A DNA stretch of 64,000 nucleotides. Source: DAOPZC01 sp035353175. Lineage in GTDB: Bacteria > Verrucomicrobiota > Kiritimatiellia > RFP12 > UBA1067. The notes under the pieces are model-generated. The model searched no databases. It was not told the origin of the DNA and saw nothing but the letters and a program-made list of their open reading frames with translations. Position numbers and translations under genes: made by a program. The stretch lies in contig DAOPZC010000005.1 in assembly GCA_035353175.1 (NCBI GenBank), positions 1-64,000 of the forward strand, in the 5' to 3' direction. Below, piece by piece: positions 18,312-25,279 of the stretch. The stretch's first letter is position 1, and each line of letters starts with the position of its first letter.

Positions 18312-18572
18312 TCAATGATCGCCATAATGCGTACGGCATTGCGCAATCAAGATCTCGCCATTGCCGACCTTATAAACCAACCGATCTTTTTCGTTGATGC
18401 GGCGACTCCAATATCCGGACAGCCCCTTTAACAACTCGGGATTGCCTATCCCCTGATTGCCATTGCGCTCGATATCCTTCAGCAGTGCATTGATCCGGCG
18501 GAGCGTTTTCTTGTCCTGTGTCTGCCAATAGACGTAATCCTCCCAGCCGACATCGGAAAAGACTTTGTTCAT
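18312..18572 (-). CDS. yoeB: Txe/YoeB-family toxin (mRNA endonuclease)
   Basis: An 86-residue ribosome-dependent mRNA interferase of the RelE superfamily. Catalytic residues of E. coli YoeB are all kept after a one-residue deletion: Glu46, Arg64, and the terminal His82-Tyr83. The LSGYWSRRI core and LIAQCR strand are typical. The ATG lies 2 bases after the antitoxin stop, so the pair is co-translated. Together they form one integron cassette between attC sites 1 and 2. TA cassettes are known to stabilise large cassette arrays. Base composition is clearly lower in GC than the flanking chromosome. Confidence 0.92.
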   Translation of the reverse strand: MNKVFSDVGWEDYVYWQTQDKKTLRRINALLKDIERNGNQGIGNPELLKGLSGYWSRRINEKDRLVYKVGNGEILIAQCRTHYGDH

Positions 18573-18574
18573 GG

Positions 18575-18832
18575 TTAGACCTCGGCGAGTTTATGCGGCT
18601 TCCCTTTTCCTGATTCGAGTTGGCGAATGGACTCCTTCAGCAGCTTCTGATTTGCAGGCGCATAAAACGGATCGTCAGCGATGATGTCAAAAGGGATCGC
18701 TTGGCGAATAAGGACTTGCCTCAGAAAGACTCTCACCGCAGTCGTCGTGTCCAGCCCCGCCGCCGAAAAGAAACGCTCTGCATCTTTTTTCAACTGGCTG
18801 TCCAACCGAACTTGTAGTGTTGCAGTACTCAT
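18575..18832 (-). CDS. relB: RelB/DinJ-family antitoxin
   Basis: An 85-residue antitoxin with an N-terminal ribbon-helix-helix (LQVRLDSQLKKDAERFF...) that would bind its own promoter, and a charged C-terminal tail (about 60-85) for toxin binding. GAGGAG lies 8 bases before the ATG. Between attC site 2 and the gene are about 80 AT-rich bases with near-repeats GCAACTGTACTAC and GCAACAGTGCCGC, likely the autoregulated promoter/operator. Unusually for cassette genes, this one therefore carries its own promoter, as TA cassettes do. Confidence 0.9.
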   Translation of the reverse strand: MSTATLQVRLDSQLKKDAERFFSAAGLDTTTAVRVFLRQVLIRQAIPFDIIADDPFYAPANQKLLKESIRQLESGKGKPHKLAEV

Positions 18833-18911
18833 GATCTGATCTCCTCTATAGATAGGGCAACTGTACTACATTTGTATTTAATATGCAACAGTGCCGCATT
18901 TTTGTTTTTTG

Positions 18912-18972
18912 GCCTAACGTCGCGACGCACCAACGGCGCGGCAGCGCCGTTGGGTGTCGTCGCTGGTTATCT
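18912..18972 (-). repeat. Integron attC site 2 (61 bp)
   Basis: Near-perfect hairpin sequence. On the minus strand it ends with a consensus R' core GTTAGGC (18918-18912); the opposite core AGATAAC is degenerate because the stop codon of the upstream cassette gene lies in it. It is about 90% identical to attC site 4, as expected within one array. Confidence 0.9.
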
Positions 18973-19215
18973 AAAGTCTCTTTCTTTCGTCTTTTGCTGA
19001 AATGATTCGCACCTTGAAACTGTCATATTGTTCCTTTGGGAACTCCAGTTGAAACGACAGCTTGAAAGTGCCACTGTCTTTTGCTGCAACAAGGAAGGAA
19101 TATCGTACTCTCCCGTGTCTCCAATCATGATGACTCTGCCGACGTGGTCGCCATCGTGAAGGTCAACCCTCACGATATCGCCAAGCATTACGGTCTGGCC
19201 GTCGTCGTATTTCAT
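18967..19215 (-). pseudogene. Cassette-borne small protein gene, probably frameshifted
   Basis: The intact frame gives 82 residues. The first ~41 (MKYDDGQTVMLGDIV ... GDTGEYDIPS) resemble a family of small proteins I associate with gene cassettes. After that, the frame turns into a Ser/Gln/Cys-rich stretch, whereas the -1 frame from about 19098 reads a well-formed sequence (LVAAKDSGTFKLSFQ, then EFPKEQYDSFKVRIIS) ending in TAG at 18971-18973. The simplest reading is a one-base deletion near 19100 (or a base-calling error). The start lies just after attC site 3 and the end in attC site 2. Function is unknown. Confidence 0.65.
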
Positions 19216-19222
19216 GTTCTGG

Positions 19223-19292
19223 TCCCAACGTCAGCGCTCACCAACCACCTGAGCCGAAGGCGAATGGTGGTTGGGTGAGCGCGTGGTTAGAC
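19223..19292 (-). repeat. Integron attC site 3 (70 bp)
   Basis: On the minus strand it runs from GTCTAAC (R'' core, 19292-19286) to GTTGGGA (19229-19223). The arms CGCTCACC/CAACCACC and their complements fold into a long hairpin with a central CCTTCGG-type loop. It begins 2 bases past the stop of the 19624 gene and ends 7 bases before the start of the 19215 gene. Its sequence differs from sites 2 and 4, so it is not a simple duplication. Confidence 0.88.
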
Positions 19293-19294
19293 TG

Positions 19295-19624
19295 TCATTT
19301 GATTATTTCCACAAGTTTCGAGATCCCTAACCCTATAAGTCCGAAAGCGGCGATGACTATCGTAATGCATCCCGCCGCAATCACTTTCTCCTGAAACGCA
19401 CCGCTATGCGATCCTTGTTTGAATGGATTTGAACTAAGCACCTTGACTCCTACCCAAGGGCAGGAAAGACCTTCAGAATCAATTCGAGAATGTCCTTCTT
19501 TGATCGCCGCATCAAGAGCATCGCGCAGAATACTCAACCCGTGAACATCTCCAACAAGATGATCTTCATGTTCTGGCGATTCAGAACCATCGTACACCCA
19601 AGGTTTGTCATCTGCAGTAGTCAT
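19295..19624 (-). CDS. Integron cassette protein with C-terminal membrane segment
   Basis: A 109-residue protein. The ATG at 19624 follows the R' core of attC site 4 (GTTAGAC) by only 5 bases, the usual cassette spacing; the longer frame upstream starts inside attC and is not used. The N-terminal part (MTTADDKPWVYDG, then HEDHLVGDVHGLSILRDALD) resembles hypothetical proteins I recall from chromosomal integron cassettes. Residues about 80-105 form one hydrophobic helix. No function is known. Low GC relative to the chromosome. Confidence 0.75.
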   Translation of the reverse strand: MTTADDKPWVYDGSESPEHEDHLVGDVHGLSILRDALDAAIKEGHSRIDSEGLSCPWVGVKVLSSNPFKQGSHSGAFQEKVIAAGCITIVIAAFGLIGLGISKLVEIIK

Positions 19625-19629
19625 GTTTT

Positions 19630-19690
19630 GTCTAACGTCGCGGCGCACCAACGGCGCGGTAGCGCCGTTGGGTGCCGCCGCTGGTTCGGC
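19630..19690 (-). repeat. Integron attC site 4 (61 bp)
   Basis: On the minus strand it runs from GCCGAAC (one mismatch to the R'' core) at 19690-19684 to a perfect R' core GTTAGAC at 19636-19630. The arms around GCGGCGCACC and CAACGGCGC pair almost completely, with an extrahelical asymmetry near the centre as in attC sites. About 90% identical to site 2. Confidence 0.92.
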
Positions 19691-19693
19691 CTC

Positions 19694-20113
19694 TTAGCTG
19701 TTTCCGTAGTCGACATAAACAAGGTAGACCCAAGTGAAATCGCTCGCACATAATAAATGACAACACTTCCCGTCGTAAATCGTCAGATCTGCACGTCTAT
19801 AACCAATTGCGTCCGCTCGAGCAGAGCTCCCGATTAAATCTTTAAAGCTCGAATTCGCGCTACGGATTTGCACAGGAATCGTATCATCACGTACAAAGCC
19901 GGCCTGTGACAGGGCCTCTTTCAATTCCGATGGGTCTACACGGAAAAACAGTTCATCAACCTGCTCACGAAGTCCGCTTTCGTGATGTCTCATTTCCCTC
20001 AGTGAATGTGGTTGGCAACCCGGAAAGGCAAGCGAGAGCACAGCTTGGGCTGGATCATGCCGGGAGCATCCGGTGATAGCGATGAGCGCAATTAAAATGA
20101 CATTTAGCTTCAT
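19694..20113 (-). CDS. Cassette-borne predicted lipoprotein of unknown function
   Basis: A 139-residue protein whose N-terminus is a short signal peptide with a lipobox (IAITGC), so it should be lipid-anchored after cleavage before Cys17. The mature part has no recognised domain; three further cysteines lie near residues 30 and 122-125. The ATG at 20113 was chosen because it starts the signal peptide; an upstream in-frame ATG at 20143 overlaps core-like sequences. Its stop is 4 bases before attC site 4, so it is the first visible cassette of the array and the one nearest the outward promoter at 20175-20203. Confidence 0.75.
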   Translation of the reverse strand: MKLNVILIALIAITGCSRHDPAQAVLSLAFPGCQPHSLREMRHHESGLREQVDELFFRVDPSELKEALSQAGFVRDDTIPVQIRSANSSFKDLIGSSARADAIGYRRADLTIYDGKCCHLLCASDFTWVYLVYVDYGNS

Positions 20114-20143
20114 GTGCTTTGCCGAACAGTATGTTGGGCCCAA

Positions 20144-20406
20144 CTCAGTTGTGAAAAGCCCAACTCATGTTTTCAGCATAGCGCACTATCATATGAGGGT
20201 CAACCCATTTTATGGTGGCACAGTAATATGTTCATAACCAATATGATAACGGTGATCGTGCGGGTCGTAAATCAAGACGAGGATGAACGGGTGAGTCTTT
20301 TGAGTTACGTCTAACAAAATATTATACGTAACTGGAAAAAGACCGACTGACAATGTGGCAAAGGGGTGACGCTGAATGTCGAACTCCGGACTTTAGGCGT
20401 TCCGCG
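20144..20406. other. 5' boundary of the cassette array, no gene
   Basis: This stretch holds several integron-core-like heptamers on the minus strand: GTTAGAC at 20315-20309, two GTTGGGC copies between 20130 and 20160, and GCCCAAC next to GTTCGGC five bases apart. An inverted repeat, AGTTACGT (20303-20310) with ACGTAACT (20326-20333), surrounds the first core. It also contains the promoter at 20175-20203. It could be an attI-like site with its promoter, or a coding-free promoter cassette with decayed attC ends. No integrase gene lies here. Confidence 0.55.
20175..20203 (-). promoter_or_regulatory. Sigma-70 promoter reading into the cassette array
   Basis: On the minus strand: TTGACC (20203-20198), 17-base spacer, TATGCT (20180-20175). 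Both boxes are close to consensus and the spacing is ideal. It points into the lipoprotein cassette and the rest of the array, the role played by a Pc promoter in integrons. Confidence 0.7.
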
Positions 20407-22404
20407 CTACTCCCACTTGGCGACGAGCGTCTCTTCGGGCGCGAGGGTGGCGGAGGAGGCGGAGAGTCGGCCGCCTTTGTCGGCGTAGAGGAGCGTGGGT
20501 TGGAGGCCTTTCTTGACGAGGAGCGGGATCTTTTTGTCCGCCTTGTCTTTGTTGACCATGACGGTGACGAGGCGGTCGCCGGAGACGAGGGTTTTGAGCA
20601 GGGCGAGCCGCTCTTGCCGTTTGAAGAGCACCGGCGGCTGCGCGCTGGCGGCCAGGACTTCGCGGCGGGCGAAGGCCGCAAGCGGCGCGTTGTCGCGCTG
20701 CCACGCGCCCAGGCCGACGAGCGAGGGAATCCAGATCGTCGCGCCTTGGCCGAAGGCGTGGTGCGTGGCGAGGACCTCGCCGTCGGCGCACGCGAACGGC
20801 GTGCCGGTGGCGTTCTTGATCGTGCCGCGCCAGAGGTGCGCGGGCAGCGCGGTGCCGTCGCTGAGCGGGACGTCGAAGCGCTCGCCGAGCGCCTTGAACT
20901 CGCTGACCGTGCCGCCCAGCAGGTCGGCCAGCGGGAAGCCGGTCATGAAGGTGCAGACCTGGTGCTCGTCGAAATAGCCGGTCGCGCCCTCGACGATCAG
21001 CGTGCCGCCGCGCTCGACGAAGCGCTTGAGGCGCGGCCAGGCGCGCGAAGGCAGGGCGAGCTGGTGGGCGAGGATCGCGACCTGGCCCTTGTAGCTCGGC
21101 CGGTCCCAGTCGAACGCGTCCAGCTCGAAGAGGTCGGCGTCGAGGCCGTTCTCGCTGAGCGCCTCGAACCAGGCGAGCGCGGACTTCATCGGCGCGCCGC
21201 CGGCGCGGGCCTCGTGCTCTTCTTTCATGCCGGGCAGCTTCTGCTTCTTGTCGGTCCAGAAGGCTTCGCGCGCCAGCAGGAGCGTGACGCTCGGCTGCAG
21301 CGGCCGGGCGTTCGCGAAGAGGGATTCGTTCTGCTTCAGCGTGCGGACTACGTCGCGCGCGGCGAGCAGGCGGTCGGAGGGCTGGCGCTGGAAGTCGATC
21401 AGTGCCCACTCGCCGGGCTCGTCGATCGTGGCGCGCGGGTTGAGCGACCAGAAGATCACGCCCTTGGCGCCGCAGCCGAAGGTGGTCCAGAGCCACTGCG
21501 CGGTCTCCTCCTTCGTCGGACAGATGGGCTTGCCGCCGCTGTAGAGGTTGTTGCCGCCCTGCAGCTCGGTCAGCCAGAAGGGCAGCGGGCCCGCGCCGGC
21601 GCGGATGATCTCGTTGTTGGCCGACATGGCGAGCGCGAACTGCTCGCGGCGGAAGATGCCGAAGTGCCAGCTCGGGTGCGCCGAGGCGCCGAGCGTGGTG
21701 AGGAAGCGGCGCCAGGCCGGGAAGTCGTACTCGGGGAAGTTCGAGAAGATCGCGTGGTTGTTCACGTGCGTGGGCCGGCCGGGGTCGACGGCGTGCACCT
21801 GCTCGGCGTACCAGTTGAGGAACCAGCCGGTGTAATAGCGCTGAAACTCCTCGGTGTCGAAGTTCGCCTCGCGGTAGCCGCCGCTGCGGTAGTCAGATGC
21901 GGGGCGTGCGGCCTGCCACGCTTTGCGCACGCGGCGCGAGAGGTCGTTGTCCGGATAGCTGCCGCCCGTGCCGGGCTCGTTCTGCAGCACCCAGGTGTCG
22001 AGCGCGGGGAAGGCTTTGAAGTGGCCGACGAGGGCCTTCACGAAGCCTTCGATCTCCTTGAGGTGCGCTTCGCTCTTGGGGTATTTGAAGCCGCCGACCG
22101 TGTCGTCCGCCGGGAAGATCGTGGCGAAGACCCGGATGTGGTGGCGCGCCGCGGCGCGGAAGGCCTCGTCGTAGAGCGCGAAATCGTAGGTGCCGTCCGG
22201 CTGGCGCATGTGCGTTTCGAACATGCGGATGCGGCAGACCGTGAGCCCGTTCTCCTCGAGGATGCGGAACCAGTCGTCGACGTCCTTGGCGCTCTGGCCG
22301 GGCTCAATGAAGACCTGCGCGCCGATCTGCGGCGCGGCGCTGTTGGGCGCGGCGTTGAGCGAGAGGGTCAAGAGAAGGGCGGAACAAAGGATCAAACGTT
22401 TCAT
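20407..22404 (-). CDS. Secreted clan GH-A glycosidase, GH42-like beta-galactosidase
   Basis: A 665-residue secreted enzyme. The ATG at 22404 has AGGAG upstream and starts a signal peptide (MKRLILCSALLLTLSL). The N-terminal half is a (beta/alpha)8 barrel with the two clan GH-A glutamates: the acid/base in WVLQNEPG and the nucleophile in FWLTELQGG, followed by GVIFWSLNPR. The second half has an amidotransferase-like fold with VAILAHQLALP and GTLIVEGATGYF, as in the GH42 trimerisation domain, then a beta-sandwich. It would release beta-galactosyl or similar residues outside the cytoplasm. GH42 is the best guess; a neighbouring GH-A family is possible. Confidence 0.78.
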   Translation of the reverse strand: MKRLILCSALLLTLSLNAAPNSAAPQIGAQVFIEPGQSAKDVDDWFRILEENGLTVCRIRMFETHMRQPDGTYDFALYDEAFRAAARHHIRVFATIFPADDTVGGFKYPKSEAHLKEIEGFVKALVGHFKAFPALDTWVLQNEPGTGGSYPDNDLSRRVRKAWQAARPASDYRSGGYREANFDTEEFQRYYTGWFLNWYAEQVHAVDPGRPTHVNNHAIFSNFPEYDFPAWRRFLTTLGASAHPSWHFGIFRREQFALAMSANNEIIRAGAGPLPFWLTELQGGNNLYSGGKPICPTKEETAQWLWTTFGCGAKGVIFWSLNPRATIDEPGEWALIDFQRQPSDRLLAARDVVRTLKQNESLFANARPLQPSVTLLLAREAFWTDKKQKLPGMKEEHEARAGGAPMKSALAWFEALSENGLDADLFELDAFDWDRPSYKGQVAILAHQLALPSRAWPRLKRFVERGGTLIVEGATGYFDEHQVCTFMTGFPLADLLGGTVSEFKALGERFDVPLSDGTALPAHLWRGTIKNATGTPFACADGEVLATHHAFGQGATIWIPSLVGLGAWQRDNAPLAAFARREVLAASAQPPVLFKRQERLALLKTLVSGDRLVTVMVNKDKADKKIPLLVKKGLQPTLLYADKGGRLSASSATLAPEETLVAKWE

Positions 22405-22710
22405 CGTGTCTCCTGTGGGGCCGGACAAGGCTTCCGGCGTTTGCGCGCCCATGTTAGCGCAGGCGGCGCGGGCGGGTCAAGGCGGGGAGGGGCGATCATT
22501 GATGAGAACATTGAGGGGTTGACGCATCGGCTTGGCCGCAACCCTGCTGGTGCCTTTCAACTGAGATCCAAGGCTGTCATAGTTATGAACAAATCCAGCT
22601 GTTTGCGCAAAGATGCGGACTGAAAAGACTATGATGACTTAACGTCGAAAAAACAAGGTGGAAGACGCGCAGGAGAACGCGCAACATTTCACCGCTGAAG
22701 GGAGCCGGGC
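22405..22710. other. 306-base intergenic region, no gene seen
   Basis: Lies between two same-strand secreted glycan enzymes. GC-rich at the 22404 side and AT-richer toward 22650. I see no coding frame, terminator or strong promoter in it. Confidence 0.4.
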
Positions 22711-25089
22711 TCATTGGCCGGTGACGAGGACGGGGCCGTCGAAGGGCTGGCCGTTCCATTCGGCCGCGGCAACGCCGTGCTTACGGAAGGCGATGCCGAT
22801 TGTGCGGCCGTTGCGGGTGAGGCGCAGGCCGCTGGCTGTGGCGCTGTCGGCGCGCACCGCGGTCCACGGCTCGGCCTGGCCGGCGCGGGCGGGCACGAGG
22901 ACCGTGAGGGTGTCGCTCGTCAGCGCCGTCCGCGTGGCGGCGGCCTCGACGTGCCACTGGTTGGGGAAGGGCAGGGCGTTGTTGCGCATCTTGGGCGGCG
23001 GGTTGAAGCCGTCGGTCTGCGTGAAGGTGAGCGGCTGCGGCGCGAGGTACTTCACGGTCAGGCAGGCGTTGGTCTGCGCGAGGCGCAGGGTCTGCGTCGC
23101 CTCGTCGAGCGCGAAGGGGCTAAGCCCGTGGAGCATGAACTGGAAGGTGGCGGGCTGGGGCGCGGCGAAGTCGTCGTAGAGCACGATCACGTCGGGCTTG
23201 ACGAAGAGCGCGGCGCGCTCGGCGCGCGTGACCAGGCCGGTGTAGGCGGCGGTGGCCTCGCCGCGCACGTAGTCCCACTGCGGGGTGAAGCGCGCGTCGA
23301 GGATGCTGCCCGTGGCGGCGGTCGAGTGGGGCAGCTGGCCCGTGCCGTTGACGAGCACGGCGTTCTGAGAGCGGGTGGCGTGGCACCACTGGTAATGGAA
23401 TTTGCTGCCGTGCAGGTCGCGGTAGGTGCAGACCGGCAGCAGGCTCTCGCCGTAGGCGGTGAGCTGGAAGCCCAGCTGGGCGTTGTGGCCGTGGCTGCAC
23501 GTGCCGAAGGGGTCGGCCTTGAACAGGAATTGGACGTCGTCGCGGCTGTCGAGGAGCGTGTCGTGCAGGCTGGCGACGCCGGTGCCGCGGAAGATCTTGG
23601 AGGGCGGCAGGCCGGACGGCGGGAGCGGCGCGGGCAGGGGCGGCAGGTTGGCGGCGTAGAGGAAGCCGGTCCAGCCGCCGGGCGCCTTGGTCTTGGTCTG
23701 CTCCAGCCACCAGGCCCAGTGGGCGGCGGCTGCGGCGCCCTGCGGGTCCGCGCCCTTCATGCGGGCGAAGTAGTGGAGAAAACCGCAGTTGACGGGTTTG
23801 TACGAGAGGTCGCCGAAGCCCGAGGCGGGCGTGTTCGGCGGCACCACGTAGAGCGGCAGGCTGCCGATCTGGTCGAAGAAGGGCTTCTTCAGGCCGTCGA
23901 TGCCGAGCGCGCTGTGGGCAACCTGCATCCAGGTCGTGACCTTGGACATGTAGCCGGTGAGGTAGCTTGCGCCCTCGTGCCAGCCGCCGTCGTCGTCCGA
24001 CCAGACGGGGTAGGCGGCGTAGAATTTGTTTACGGCATAGTCGAGCCAGGTCTCGGCTTCGGGCACTTCGCCGTAGAGGGCGATGCCGACTTCGGCGAGC
24101 TTGTGCCAGATGCGGTTGCCGTGGCTGTTCAGCGGGCGCGTGAGATGCCCGTTGCCTTGTCCGACCTCGCCGCTGTTCCAGGCGTCGGCGGCGCGCCGCT
24201 GCCAGACCTTGCGGAAGGCGGCGCGGTCCTGCTCCGACAGCGTGTCGTAGGCCCAGTCGTAGGCGCGCACCGGATGGTAGAGCATGGCTTTGCCCGCCTC
24301 GCAGTTGAGCTTGAAGTTGCTGGGGCCGTCGGGGTCCCAGGCGGCGAGGGCCATGGTGAATTTCCGGGCGGCGTCGCCGTATTTTGGGTTTTGCGTGATG
24401 AGCCAGACGAAGGCGAGCGTTTCGGCCTCCTGCCCGGCCTTGTCGGAGGTGGTCCGGTTGGGCCACCAATATTTGACCGCCTCGTCGTCCTCTTTGTCGC
24501 GGGCGGAGCCGCGCTGCGTGGGCTCGGGCGTCGGCCCCTGCTTGATGAGCTTGTCGGCCTCTTTGCGGAGCGACGTGAAGAGGGCCGCGGCGGGGCCGGC
24601 ATTCGTGGCGGCGGCGCGCAGGCGCGGCAGGTCTTCGGGGCGCATGAAGAGCCGGGGGTGGCGTTGGGGCAGGCGCGCGCGCTGTTCGGCGCGCGAGGGC
24701 ATGGGGTAGAGGACGGCGTCGGCGGGGAGGGTGACGGAGCGTGCGGCGCTCCAGTCGGAAACCTCTTTTTTCGCGGTCGCAAAGCGGTAGCGCCAGTGCC
24801 AGGTGCCGACGGCGAGGGGCGCGTTGTGGGTGTAGACGCACCACGGGACGTTTGGGGCTGACTCGGCGTCCTTGAAGTCGGGCGTGCGCGCCCATTGCAC
24901 CTCGTAGGCCGCGGCGCGTTTGTCGTGGATCCAGGTGAACGAGGGCGGGTTCATGACGGCGGTGGAGCCATCGGCCGGGCGGTAGCCCCATTCGTCGGGC
25001 AGGGCGGGACGGTTGTCGACCTTGAGGGTGTCCGACATGGCCGCCAAGGACGTCAGGCAGAAGAACGTCATGCTGAGAGCAATTTTCAT
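22711..25089 (-). CDS. Secreted heparinase II/III-like polysaccharide lyase
   Basis: A 792-residue secreted protein; the ATG at 25089 begins a signal peptide. Order of domains: an N-terminal Fn3-like domain (about 20-125, PPSFTWIHDK ... WHWRYRF), then a DUF4962/alginate-lyase-like alpha toroid with the conserved segment LNSHGNRIWHKLAEVG and GGWHEGASYLTGYM, then a C-terminal heparinase II/III beta-sandwich with CSHGHNAQLGFQL. Such enzymes cleave uronic-acid polysaccharides by beta-elimination; Asn/His/Tyr residues expected for the active site are present in these segments but were not aligned. The substrate could be heparin-like, alginate or a fucoidan-type glycan. Confidence 0.82.
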   Translation of the reverse strand: MKIALSMTFFCLTSLAAMSDTLKVDNRPALPDEWGYRPADGSTAVMNPPSFTWIHDKRAAAYEVQWARTPDFKDAESAPNVPWCVYTHNAPLAVGTWHWRYRFATAKKEVSDWSAARSVTLPADAVLYPMPSRAEQRARLPQRHPRLFMRPEDLPRLRAAATNAGPAAALFTSLRKEADKLIKQGPTPEPTQRGSARDKEDDEAVKYWWPNRTTSDKAGQEAETLAFVWLITQNPKYGDAARKFTMALAAWDPDGPSNFKLNCEAGKAMLYHPVRAYDWAYDTLSEQDRAAFRKVWQRRAADAWNSGEVGQGNGHLTRPLNSHGNRIWHKLAEVGIALYGEVPEAETWLDYAVNKFYAAYPVWSDDDGGWHEGASYLTGYMSKVTTWMQVAHSALGIDGLKKPFFDQIGSLPLYVVPPNTPASGFGDLSYKPVNCGFLHYFARMKGADPQGAAAAAHWAWWLEQTKTKAPGGWTGFLYAANLPPLPAPLPPSGLPPSKIFRGTGVASLHDTLLDSRDDVQFLFKADPFGTCSHGHNAQLGFQLTAYGESLLPVCTYRDLHGSKFHYQWCHATRSQNAVLVNGTGQLPHSTAATGSILDARFTPQWDYVRGEATAAYTGLVTRAERAALFVKPDVIVLYDDFAAPQPATFQFMLHGLSPFALDEATQTLRLAQTNACLTVKYLAPQPLTFTQTDGFNPPPKMRNNALPFPNQWHVEAAATRTALTSDTLTVLVPARAGQAEPWTAVRADSATASGLRLTRNGRTIGIAFRKHGVAAAEWNGQPFDGPVLVTGQ

Positions 25090-25279
25090 GGGTTCATGGT
25101 AACGAAACCGGAAGAAAGGGTCAACAGAAGGAGAGGTGAATGCGCGCCCGTCCAATTTTCGCGGCCGATTTCCGTGTCCCGGATTGGGCTTTCATTTCGG
25201 TCTCCGGTTTGATAAAAATGAAGGCCCTGACACACGGTATAGCACCTTGTTCCGTGTCGTCCTTTTTTTTGAGGTTTCC

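Noticed and set aside
18912..19690. Repeated palindromes considered as a CRISPR array
   Set aside because: Spacing is irregular (about 250-350 bases), the intervals are coding, and the units have integron core sites; they are attC sites.
20140..20168. Seven-codon frame (ATG to TGA) right at the predicted start of the array transcript
   Set aside because: Too short to judge; it is made of core-site heptamers and probably chance.
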